From assembly GCA_040905845.1 (NCBI GenBank), contig JBBDQV010000160.1:1-21203 (forward strand): a stretch of DNA of 21,203 nt, read 5' to 3'. The notes beneath the pieces are model-generated. The model worked only from the letters and a program-made list of their open reading frames with translations, had not been told where the DNA came from and made no database searches. How positions within the stretch are numbered: the stretch's first letter is position 1; each line of letters opens with the position of its first letter. Of the stretch, positions 7,402-14,358 are shown piece after piece. Made by a program: the position numbers and the translations under genes. This DNA is from VGDP01 sp040905845. GTDB taxonomy: Bacteria; Pseudomonadota; Alphaproteobacteria; SP197.

Positions 7402-8414
7402 CCGGCTTCGAGTCGCTCGACGACCGGGGCGTGCTGGTGACCGGTGGCACGGGTTCGTTCGGCCGCGCGTTCGTCGCCGCCGTGCTCGCGCGTCACCGGC
7501 CGCGTCGGCTGGTGGTCTATTCGCGCGACGAGCAGAAGCAGGCCGAGATGGCGGCCGGGCCGGCGTTCCGCGACCGGGGCGACGTGCGCTTCTTCATCGG
7601 CGACGTGCGCGATCGCGAGCGGCTCGAGACCGCGATGCGCGACATCGACGTGGTCGTCCACGCGGCCGCGCTCAAGCACGTGCCGATCGCCGAGTACAAC
7701 CCGATCGAATGCGTCAAGACCAACGTCCACGGGGCGGAGAACGTGGTCGCCGCCGCCGTGCGCGCGGGCGTGGCCCGCGTCGTCGCGCTGTCGACCGACA
7801 AGGCGGTGAACCCCATCAACCTCTACGGCGCGACCAAGCTGGCCGCGGACAAGATCTTCGTCGCCGCCAACAACTGGAGCGGCGGCGCGGGCACGCGCTT
7901 CGCCGTTGTGCGCTACGGCAACGTGTTCGGCTCGCGCGGCAGCGTGGTTCCCCTGTTCCGTCGCCTGCTCGCCGAGGGCGCGGCCAGCCTGCCGATCACG
8001 GATGCGCGCATGACCCGGTTCTGGATCACGCTCGAGCGCGGCGTCGAGGTCGTTCTGGCGACGATCGCCGCCATGCGCGGCGGCGAGATCGTCGTGCCCA
8101 GGATCCCGAGCATGGGGATCGTCGAGCTGGCCGCCGCGCTGGCACCCGGTCATCCGACCCACCTCGTCGGCGTCCGGCCCGGCGAGAAACTGCACGAGGT
8201 GCTGATCACCGAGGACGACGCGCGCACGGCGTGGGAGTTCGCGGACCGCTACGTCGTCGAGCCCGCCTTCGCCACCTTCGAACGCGCCGCGCTGGCCGAG
8301 GCTGGGGCCCGGCGCGTCGCCGAGGGCTTCCGCTACGCGAGCAATGACAATCCCGACCGCCTCGACGCTGAGCGCTTCCGCGGCCTGCTGACCAACCTCG
8401 ACGAGCAGCCGTGA
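7398..8414 (+). CDS. pseB: PseB, UDP-N-acetylglucosamine 4,6-dehydratase (inverting)
   Basis: First enzyme of pseudaminic acid synthesis: it dehydrates UDP-GlcNAc at C4/C6 and inverts C5, giving the 4-keto-6-deoxy L-arabino sugar. The 338-residue protein shows GGTGSFG (16-22) for NADP binding, YSRDEQKQ, HAAALKHVP, and the block STDKAVNPINLYGATK. That block contains the Asp134, Lys135 and Tyr143 expected at the active site (compare Asp132/Lys133/Tyr141 of Helicobacter PseB/FlaA1, from memory). MTRFWITL and VGVRPGEKLHEVLI complete the family signature. The start is GTG 7398, overlapping the GNAT stop as GTGA. The long open frame upstream is only a shadow of the GNAT gene. The end overlaps pseC by GTGA. 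Confidence 0.95.
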   Translation: MTGFESLDDRGVLVTGGTGSFGRAFVAAVLARHRPRRLVVYSRDEQKQAEMAAGPAFRDRGDVRFFIGDVRDRERLETAMRDIDVVVHAAALKHVPIAEYNPIECVKTNVHGAENVVAAAVRAGVARVVALSTDKAVNPINLYGATKLAADKIFVAANNWSGGAGTRFAVVRYGNVFGSRGSVVPLFRRLLAEGAASLPITDARMTRFWITLERGVEVVLATIAAMRGGEIVVPRIPSMGIVELAAALAPGHPTHLVGVRPGEKLHEVLITEDDARTAWEFADRYVVEPAFATFERAALAEAGARRVAEGFRYASNDNPDRLDAERFRGLLTNLDEQP

Positions 8415-9577
8415 CCGGCCCGTTCCTGCCCTATGGTCGGCCGTCGATCGACGACGACGACGTGGCCGCCGTCGCCACCGCCCTGCGCGACGATCTGCTG
8501 ACGACGGGTCCGCGCGTCGAGGCGTTCGAGTCCCGGCTCGCCGAGCGGGTCGGAGCTTCGGAGGCCGTCGTCTGCGCGAGCGGCACCGCCGCGCTTCACC
8601 TGGCCATGCTCGCGCTCGACCTCGGCCCGGGCGATGCCGCGATCGTGCCGACGGTCACGTTCGTCGCGACGGCCAACGCGGTGCGCCTGACCGGGGCCGA
8701 GGTCGTCTTCGCCGACGTCGACGCCGAGACGGGCCTGATGACCGCGGACCATCTCGACGAGGCGCTGGCGCGCGCGGGTACCTTGCGTCCCAAGGCCGTC
8801 GTTCCCGTCCATCTCGCGGGGCAGTGTCACCACCCCGCCGGGCTTCGTGCCCGCGCAAACCGCCATGGTCTTGCGATCGTCGAGGACGCCTGCCACGCGC
8901 TGGGCACGCGCTACGGCAATGGCGTCGCGATCGGCGGCGGCCGGCACGCCGACATGGCGTGCTTCTCGTTCCATCCGGTCAAGACCATCACCATGGGCGA
9001 AGGCGGCGCCGTGACCCTGAACGACGCGCCGCGCGCCCGGCGCCTGCGTCGTCTGCGCTCCCACGGCATCGATCGCCAGAGCGCGCCGAAGGGTGATCCA
9101 TGGCGCCGCATCATGACCGAGCCGGGGCTCAACTACCGAGCCTCGGACGTCGCCTGCGCGCTGGGCCTGAGCCAGCTCGCCAAGCTCGACCGATTCATCG
9201 CGCGCCGCGCGGCACTCGTGGCGCGCTACGAGGCGGCGCTGGCGTCCTCGATCCCGCTGGTGCGGCCGCTCGGCCGGGCCGCGTCGTGTCGGCCCGGCTG
9301 GCATCTGGCGGTCGTTCTCGTCGACTTCCGGGCGGCCGGGCTCGATCGCGCCACGGTGATGGCGCGCCTCCAGGCCGACGGCGTCGGCACCCAGGTTCAT
9401 TTCCCGCCGGTGCACGAGCAACCGTACTACTCCGAACGGTACGGCGCGCTGGATCTCCCCGGCGCACGGCGTTACCACGAGCGGGCGCTGACCCTTCCCC
9501 TGTTCCCGGCCATGACCGATCACGACGTCGACCGGGTCGTCGCGGCGCTTGGGTCCGCGCTGGGCCCGCGGCCATGA
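8411..9577 (+). CDS. pseC: PseC, UDP-4-amino-4,6-dideoxy-N-acetyl-beta-L-altrosamine transaminase
   Basis: A PLP aminotransferase of the DegT family, 388 residues, the normal length for PseC. It opens with FLPYGRPSIDDDDVAAVA, then TTGPRVEAFE, CASGTAALHLAML, VPTVTFVATANAV, and VEDACHALG (ring-nitrogen Asp). The Schiff-base lysine is Lys191 within SFHPVKTITMGEGG. LNYRASDVACALG and QVHFPPVHEQPYY follow. PseC aminates the PseB product at C4 using glutamate. It follows pseB with a GTGA overlap and is followed by an ATGA overlap with the methylase, so the three are very probably translated together. Motifs and context agree, and this is among the best-supported calls in the window. Confidence 0.94.
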   Translation: MTGPFLPYGRPSIDDDDVAAVATALRDDLLTTGPRVEAFESRLAERVGASEAVVCASGTAALHLAMLALDLGPGDAAIVPTVTFVATANAVRLTGAEVVFADVDAETGLMTADHLDEALARAGTLRPKAVVPVHLAGQCHHPAGLRARANRHGLAIVEDACHALGTRYGNGVAIGGGRHADMACFSFHPVKTITMGEGGAVTLNDAPRARRLRRLRSHGIDRQSAPKGDPWRRIMTEPGLNYRASDVACALGLSQLAKLDRFIARRAALVARYEAALASSIPLVRPLGRAASCRPGWHLAVVLVDFRAAGLDRATVMARLQADGVGTQVHFPPVHEQPYYSERYGALDLPGARRYHERALTLPLFPAMTDHDVDRVVAALGSALGPRP

Positions 9578-10209
9578 CGTCGGTTCGCGACACGCCGCAG
9601 ATCGCCGCCTGGCGTGGCGACTTCGGCGACGCCTACACCGAGCGCGTCGGCGCCACGCCGGCACGCGTGCACGCCGCGACCCGTTGGTGGGCGCGCATTC
9701 TGGAGTCGTTCGCGGGCGACCTGCCCGACTCGATCCTCGAGGTCGGCGCCAACGTCGGCATCAACCTGCGCGCTCTCGCCAACTTGACCGAGGCGACGCT
9801 CTACGCCGTCGAGCCGAACGCGCGGGCGCGCATGACGCTCGTTGGCGACGGCGTGGTCGCGCCGGAGCGCGCGCTCGACGGCACGGCGGCGGCGATCCCG
9901 CTCGGCGGCGCCTCGATCGACCTCGTGTTCACGAGCGGAGTCCTGATCCACGTCGCGCCAGACGAGCTGCCCGCCGCGCTCGCCGAGCTCCATCGCGTCG
10001 CGCGCCGCTGGGTGCTGGCCATCGAGTACTTCGCCGTGCGGCCGGAGACCGTGCTCTACCAGGGTCTCGACGGCCTCCTGTTCAAGCGCGACTTCGGCCG
10101 TTTGTGGCAAGAACTCTACCCTGCGTTGCGCATCGTCGATTCCGGCTTCTTCTGGAAGCCGCAATGGGGTGCCGACGACGTCACCTGGTGGCTGTTCGCG
10201 AAGTCATGA
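9574..10209 (+). CDS. Pseudaminic acid biosynthesis-associated methylase
   Basis: A 211-residue class I SAM-dependent methyltransferase. The start of the protein (QIAAWRGDFGDAYTERV) and the SAM-binding motif ILEVGANVGINLRAL (54-68) match the family described as pseudaminic acid biosynthesis-associated methylase. VEPNARARM follows the second strand, and FTSGVLIHVAPDELPAAL is the post-motif region. The target is not known; a methyl group on Pse or a neighbouring glycan residue is the usual suggestion. It begins at an ATGA overlap with pseC. It is the last gene of the first plus-strand run: its stop is followed within three bases by a palindromic repeat, and the next gene comes from the opposite strand. 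Confidence 0.88.
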   Translation: MTSVRDTPQIAAWRGDFGDAYTERVGATPARVHAATRWWARILESFAGDLPDSILEVGANVGINLRALANLTEATLYAVEPNARARMTLVGDGVVAPERALDGTAAAIPLGGASIDLVFTSGVLIHVAPDELPAALAELHRVARRWVLAIEYFAVRPETVLYQGLDGLLFKRDFGRLWQELYPALRIVDSGFFWKPQWGADDVTWWLFAKS

Positions 10210-10211
10210 CC

Positions 10212-10274
10212 CTAGAGCAAAATCCGCTCGGATTGAACCAACGGGTTCAGTCCGAGCGGATGAAATTGCTCTAG
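10212..10274. repeat. CTAGAGCA-type palindromic repeat, unit A
   Basis: A 63-base imperfect palindrome bounded by CTAGAGCA and TGCTCTAG. The internal arms are ATCCGCTCGGA and TCCGAGCGGAT, then TTGAACC and GGTTCA around a short centre. It would fold into a long hairpin in DNA or RNA. It lies three bases after the methylase stop, between convergent genes, so it could act as a terminator, but no U-run follows. REP-like palindromes of this kind are dispersed in many alphaproteobacterial genomes (from general knowledge). Read on the plus strand it is open for exactly 21 codons, ending in TAG. Confidence 0.9.
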
Positions 10275-10285
10275 TTTCAATGATT

Positions 10286-10351
10286 CTAGAGCAGCTTTAC
10301 CCGATCGGCGGATCGCCCTTGGCGATCCAAACCGATCGGGTGCTGCTCTAG
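10286..10351. repeat. CTAGAGCA-type palindromic repeat, unit B (inside a coding region)
   Basis: A 66-base imperfect palindrome with the same CTAGAGCA/TGCTCTAG ends as unit A, 11 bases away. The arms are CCCGATCGG and CCGATCGGG with an inner GGATCGCC/GGCGATCC pair. Its reverse complement aligns with the forward strand of unit A, so the two units are related and head toward each other. It is exactly 22 codons long and is read in frame as the last 21 codons plus the TAG stop of the minus-strand KpsS-like gene. Confidence 0.9.
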
Positions 10352-11782
10352 GCTCACAACAAGTCCTTGGTAGGCCGCCTCGGCCGCCGGTTCGACGTTT
10401 CGCTTCAGATGCTTGAAATCATAGTCGCCGAGGTCGAACGAGACGGCGCGGAGCGCGGCGATGAACCGGGCCGCCTCGGCCCGGGCCGCCGCCCCGTCGA
10501 AGTCGGGGTCGAGCGCACGGTCGAGGATGGGACGCAGGTCCGCGAGCGAGCCTGGCACGTGGACGTGGCCCAGCACGTCGTAGAGGTTGTGGCTCCCGAA
10601 CGCGACCACGGGCCGGCCCATGACCGCGGCCTCGAGCCCGACGGTGCCGGTCACGGTGGCGACCGCGCGCGCGGCGATGCCGCCCTCGCGCGGATCGAGC
10701 AGGACGACGTTCTTGAGCGCGCGGATCTGGTCGTAGAAGTCGCGCGGCCGGCGACCCACGGCGTGAACGGTCTCCTTGACGGCGAGCAAGACCCCGGCCG
10801 GCAGGTCGCGGCCGAGGCTCGCGATGGCGGCGAGCTGGAAGAAGAACTCCGGCGAGATCTGACCCATGGAGATCTCGGGCTCCTCCTGGAGCGCATAGAA
10901 GACGAAAACCTGGCCTTCGAGGGAGGCGAGCGGCGCCGCGACGCGGAGCAGCCGGCGCCAGTCGGCGCGCCGACGGGCGAGCAAGCGGACCTGGTCGCCG
11001 AGGTGGTAGCCGGCGCGCGCCTTCTCGTGGCCTCGCAGCCGGCCCCAACCGTGGCGCAGCACCGTCGCCAGCGCATCGCGCGCGACGGCGCGCCGCGTGA
11101 TCGCCGCGTGGAAGTCGGCCCGGCTCGTCCGGTCCAGGGCGTACGGCGCCTCGACCGTGACCTCCGGGCCGGCCTCGATCGCGCGGAACCGCGCCTCGAT
11201 CGCCGGGCAGGCGAGCCGCTCGTCGATCGCCCAGTGGTAGAGGTTCGCCCAGCGCGACGAGGACAGGAACCGACAGGGTATGCCGCGCGTCGCGGCGAGC
11301 CGGGCGAGCTCGATGCGTCCGTTGACGACGAGCGTGGGCTCCTTCTCGGTGATCTCCCGGTCCCACGACTCGAGCGTCGCGTTGTACGCCGCGAGCATGG
11401 CGCCGTAGGAGGCCTCGGACGGGCGCGAGCGGGGATGCCCCGGTCCGGCCAGCGCGTAGCCGCGCCCGAGATGGCGGTTGGCCATGGCCAGGCGATTGAT
11501 CGTGACGCCGAGCCGGTCCTCCCACGCGCGGGCGGAGCGCGCCTCGGCGGCCTCGTCCACTCCGCCCACGGGCAGCGCCTGCTCCGGGCGGCGCGCCGAG
11601 CCGATGGACGCGAACACGCCCTCGCGATCCTTCCCGCGGTGGAACGCCACGTCCTCGGCGGTGGGGCAGTAAAGGTGGACCTGGCTGCCGTGCCGCTGCT
11701 TGAGCCTGGCCGCCAGCCCGACCAGGACCCAGCGCAGCTCGGGGAACAGGGTCAGGCCGACGCGCGCGAGCGGGTCGGGCAT
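10286..11782 (-). CDS. Capsule polysaccharide synthesis (KpsS/KpsC-like) transferase
   Basis: A 498-residue cytoplasmic transferase resembling the Capsule_synth family, in which KpsS and KpsC add Kdo residues to a lipid acceptor. Diagnostic segments are FVFYALQEEPE (293-303), FFFQLAAIASLGRDLPAG (313-330), LLAVKETVHAVGRRPRDFY (332-350; VKEHP in many relatives, here VKETV), and TVTGTVGLEAAVMGRPVVAFG (376-396), the typical nucleotide-sugar end. The start ATG at 11782 lies 31 bases inside the upstream amidase gene. A much longer open frame extends upstream but is a shadow of the amidase. Residues 478-498 are encoded by palindromic repeat unit B, which also supplies the stop codon. In this context the protein may transfer a nonulosonic acid (Pse or derivative) or Kdo; the donor is not provable here. 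Confidence 0.8.
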   Translation of the reverse strand: MPDPLARVGLTLFPELRWVLVGLAARLKQRHGSQVHLYCPTAEDVAFHRGKDREGVFASIGSARRPEQALPVGGVDEAAEARSARAWEDRLGVTINRLAMANRHLGRGYALAGPGHPRSRPSEASYGAMLAAYNATLESWDREITEKEPTLVVNGRIELARLAATRGIPCRFLSSSRWANLYHWAIDERLACPAIEARFRAIEAGPEVTVEAPYALDRTSRADFHAAITRRAVARDALATVLRHGWGRLRGHEKARAGYHLGDQVRLLARRRADWRRLLRVAAPLASLEGQVFVFYALQEEPEISMGQISPEFFFQLAAIASLGRDLPAGVLLAVKETVHAVGRRPRDFYDQIRALKNVVLLDPREGGIAARAVATVTGTVGLEAAVMGRPVVAFGSHNLYDVLGHVHVPGSLADLRPILDRALDPDFDGAAARAEAARFIAALRAVSFDLGDYDFKHLKRNVEPAAEAAYQGLVVSLEQHPIGLDRQGRSADRVKLL

Positions 11783-13128
11783 GGCAGCGTCGCCGGCTCG
11801 AGGACCGGCAGGCTCTCGGGGAGCAGGGCGGCGGCGATCTCGAGCAACGTCTCGTCGCCGTACCTCGGCGCGACGAGCTGCGCGGCGAACGGCAGGCCCG
11901 AAGGCCCATGGAAGAGCGGCAGACTGATCACGGGCGCGCCCGCCAGCGTCCACACCAGGCACGAGTCGATGGGTTCGGGGGCACCCACGGCGGGCGCCTC
12001 GCCGGCGACCGCGAGGGTGAGCGCCGCGTCGAACGGCGCCAACGCCTCGGCAAGCGCGTGCTCGAAATCGCGCTGCCGTCGCGTGGCCGCGAGGTATTCG
12101 TCGAGCGTCGTGCGTGCACCGTCCTCTGCGACGGCGCGAAACGCCGCACTGACTCGCCCGGTCGCGAGCTCCGGCTCGAAGTAGTAGGCGAGTTGACGGT
12201 GATAGATCGTTCGGTGGGTCGCGTGCGCATCGGCGAAGGGCGGGCGGAGATCGAGCGGCGCCACGGTCATGTCGGGGCGCCCGGCGATGCGATCGACGAA
12301 ATCCTCCAGGGCGCCGCGCGCGTAGCCTTCGGCATCGTCCCAACCGGGCGCTCGCGCGAGGGCGAGGCGGAGTTTCTGGCCACGGCGCGCGCGCGCGGCG
12401 GCAAGCCCCGCTTCGACGTGGGGGTAGTCGTCGCCCTTGACGCGAAACGTATCGAAAAGGAGCCGCGCGTCGGCGGCCGAGCGGGCGAACCAGCCAATGG
12501 TGTCGAGGGTGTCGGCGGTCTTGAGCACGCCGGTGCGCGGCACCAGGCCGAACGACGGCTTGAAGCCGACGACGCCCACGTAGCTCGCGGGCCTGACGAT
12601 CGAGCCGGCCGTTTGGGTGCCGAGCGCCACCGGCACCATGCCGCACGCGACCGCCACGGCCGATCCGCCGGACGAGGTGCCGGCAATCCGACGTGCATCG
12701 CGCGGGTTGACCGTGGCCGACGGGGCGTGGACGGCAAACTCCGCAGTCGCTGTCTTGCCGGCGACGACGGCGCCGGCGAGCCTCGCTCTCGCCACGACGC
12801 GCGCGTCGTTGCCCGGCGTGAACGCGGCCCACAGGTCGCTGCCCATGGCGGTTGGCATGTCCTTGGTGTTGAACACGTCCTTGACCCCGAGGGGGACGCC
12901 GGCGAGCAGCGGCGCGGGGCGCCAGGCGTTCCAATCGACGCCGGCGAGCGCGCGGGCCTCGGCGCGCGCGAGCGTCGGGTCGAGAAAGCTCCACGCCCGC
13001 AGCAAGGGCTCGAGGGACGCGATCCGGTCGAGGCAGGCCGCCATCCAGTCCGCGGGCTCAAGCCGGCCCGCGCGGACGAGGCCAGCGCCTTCGCTGGCCG
13101 TAAGCTCGACGGGCGAGGACCCGGCCAC
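11752..13128 (-). CDS. Amidase signature (AS) family amidohydrolase
   Basis: A 458-residue enzyme of the AS family (relatives: GatA, fatty-acid amide hydrolase). The Ser-cisSer-Lys triad is complete: Lys83 in LGVKDVFNTK, Ser152 in GTSSGGSAVAVA, and nucleophile Ser176 in GTQTAGSIVRP. The downstream VGFKPSFGLVPRTGV block is also typical. No signal peptide is seen, so it is probably cytoplasmic. It starts with GTG three bases after the pseA stop and overlaps the KpsS-like gene by 31 bases, so it sits in the middle of a three-gene transcript. Family members cleave amides or release ammonia from amides. Its place beside an amidotransferase makes ammonia supply or removal of an N-acyl/amidine group possible roles, both of which are inference. 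An unrelated catabolic amidase carried along is the alternative. Confidence 0.88.
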   Translation of the reverse strand: MAGSSPVELTASEGAGLVRAGRLEPADWMAACLDRIASLEPLLRAWSFLDPTLARAEARALAGVDWNAWRPAPLLAGVPLGVKDVFNTKDMPTAMGSDLWAAFTPGNDARVVARARLAGAVVAGKTATAEFAVHAPSATVNPRDARRIAGTSSGGSAVAVACGMVPVALGTQTAGSIVRPASYVGVVGFKPSFGLVPRTGVLKTADTLDTIGWFARSAADARLLFDTFRVKGDDYPHVEAGLAAARARRGQKLRLALARAPGWDDAEGYARGALEDFVDRIAGRPDMTVAPLDLRPPFADAHATHRTIYHRQLAYYFEPELATGRVSAAFRAVAEDGARTTLDEYLAATRRQRDFEHALAEALAPFDAALTLAVAGEAPAVGAPEPIDSCLVWTLAGAPVISLPLFHGPSGLPFAAQLVAPRYGDETLLEIAAALLPESLPVLEPATLPCPTRSRASA

Positions 13129-13131
13129 GCC

Positions 13132-14292
13132 TCAGGGGCCCCGGCCGGTCCGCTTGGCACGCCCCGCGGCGAGCGCTGCGTCCATGTCGGCGCGCGGGAT
13201 CGCGCCGAGCCGTTCCCGGTGGTCATCCATGATCGCGTAGAACTCCGCGCGGTCGTGGCCGGTGATGGCGAGGTAGTAGTCGAGCACGGCGGGCTCGACC
13301 GGATCATGGGCGCGGATCAGGCGCTGGCCCTCCTCGAGCGTCATGAGCCCGGCGCGCACGTCCTGGGCGACGTGGTCGGTCGCCCGCCCAAAGCCGCGCT
13401 TCAGGAACTTGGTGAAGTCGTGGACGCCGGGCATGATGCACTCGACGCTCTTGTAGCACTTGTAGGTGCCCTCGACCGGGGACTCTCGCCAGCCGTAGCG
13501 GTCGCGCAGGAACTCGGTCTGCGCCTCGTGGTCCCAGAACACGTAGTTGCCGATGTGGATGCCGACGACGCCGATGGCGTCGAGCTCGGCCTGGGATGGG
13601 AAGCGGAACGGCGCGAGGTCGGCGAGCGGCAGACCGGCGGTCGCGAAGTCCTCGGCCTCGACCTTGGCCGAGATCTTGATGAAGTAGTCCCGATCGAACG
13701 CGATGATGTCGTCGTAGCTGGCCTGGCCCGAGCCCTCGGCCGCGGATTCGCCCCACACCAGGAGCGGAATCCGGCGCTCGACGGCGACGCGCAGCGGGTA
13801 GGCGCCGACCCCGGCGTGGCAGTGCCAACACGAATCGCCGATCACCTCCAGGCTGCGCCGCGCGCATCGGTTCACCACCTCGCGCGCGGGCGTGAACATG
13901 ACGTGGTCGACCTTGAAGGTGTCCAGGCACCACGCCAGGTTGCGCCGGCCGGTGTCGGTGAACCAGTTGTGGCTGAAGGTCACCGCCAGTGGCTTCATGC
14001 GATAGACCTGGGTCACCAGGTAGAGCTGATACGCGCTGTCCTTGCCGCCGCTGATCGGCACGATGCAGTCGTAGCCGCTGGCCCCCTTGCCCCGGTAGCG
14101 ATCGAACAGCGCGGCGAGCTCGCGCTCCTTGGCCGCCCAGTCGATGCGCATCTTCTGCTCGGAGGACCGGCACGGCTTGCACACGCCCATGGCGTCGAAG
14201 TCGTTGCCTTCCTCGGTCGACGGGAAGCCGCAGCGCGTGCAGGTGCGCACCGTCGAGAACATCGGCGCGGTCGGGTCGGTGACGTAGGTCAT
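13132..14292 (-). CDS. pseA: N-acetyl sugar amidotransferase, PseA/WbpG type
   Basis: A 386-residue member of the N-acetyl sugar amidotransferase family. PseA in Campylobacter is needed to turn a pseudaminic acid acetamido group into acetamidino, and WbpG does a similar step in Pseudomonas O-antigen. The N-terminus has a zinc-ribbon-like pair, CTRC (18-21) and CKPC (38-41). The ATP pyrophosphatase P-loop PISGGKDSAY is at residues 79-88. Further conserved parts are FSHNWFTDTGRRNL, SCWHCHAGVGAYPLRVA, WGESAAEGSG, and YKCYKSVECIMPGVHDFTKFLKRGFGR. The start ATG at 14292 places the zinc motif at the usual distance; the open frame further upstream is a shadow of the ABC gene. It is the first gene of the minus-strand run and diverges from the ABC exporter across 66 bases. 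Confidence 0.9.
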   Translation of the reverse strand: MTYVTDPTAPMFSTVRTCTRCGFPSTEEGNDFDAMGVCKPCRSSEQKMRIDWAAKERELAALFDRYRGKGASGYDCIVPISGGKDSAYQLYLVTQVYRMKPLAVTFSHNWFTDTGRRNLAWCLDTFKVDHVMFTPAREVVNRCARRSLEVIGDSCWHCHAGVGAYPLRVAVERRIPLLVWGESAAEGSGQASYDDIIAFDRDYFIKISAKVEAEDFATAGLPLADLAPFRFPSQAELDAIGVVGIHIGNYVFWDHEAQTEFLRDRYGWRESPVEGTYKCYKSVECIMPGVHDFTKFLKRGFGRATDHVAQDVRAGLMTLEEGQRLIRAHDPVEPAVLDYYLAITGHDRAEFYAIMDDHRERLGAIPRADMDAALAAGRAKRTGRGP

Positions 14293-14358
14293 GGTTGGTG
14301 ACCGCTTCGGCGGGCTCGGACCATTGATGAAGGCGGGGCCGCGCTCCGTCAAGCGACC
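14293..14358. promoter_or_regulatory. Divergent intergenic spacer between pseA and the ABC exporter
   Basis: These 66 bases separate two divergently read genes and must carry the 5' signals of both runs, unless promoters lie inside the genes. I see no clear -35/-10 pair or strong Shine-Dalgarno on either side, so only the location supports a regulatory role. Confidence 0.3.

Noticed and set aside
10367..12184. A 605-codon open frame on the plus strand opposite the KpsS-like gene
   Set aside because: Low-complexity translation with no domain, opposite a gene with recognisable capsule-synthesis motifs. It is treated as a GC-rich shadow.
11908..14301. A 797-codon open frame on the plus strand opposite the amidase and pseA
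   Set aside because: Its translation is Arg/Gly/Ala/Val-rich without motifs, while the minus strand carries two intact enzymes with full catalytic motifs. Long antisense frames are expected at this GC content.
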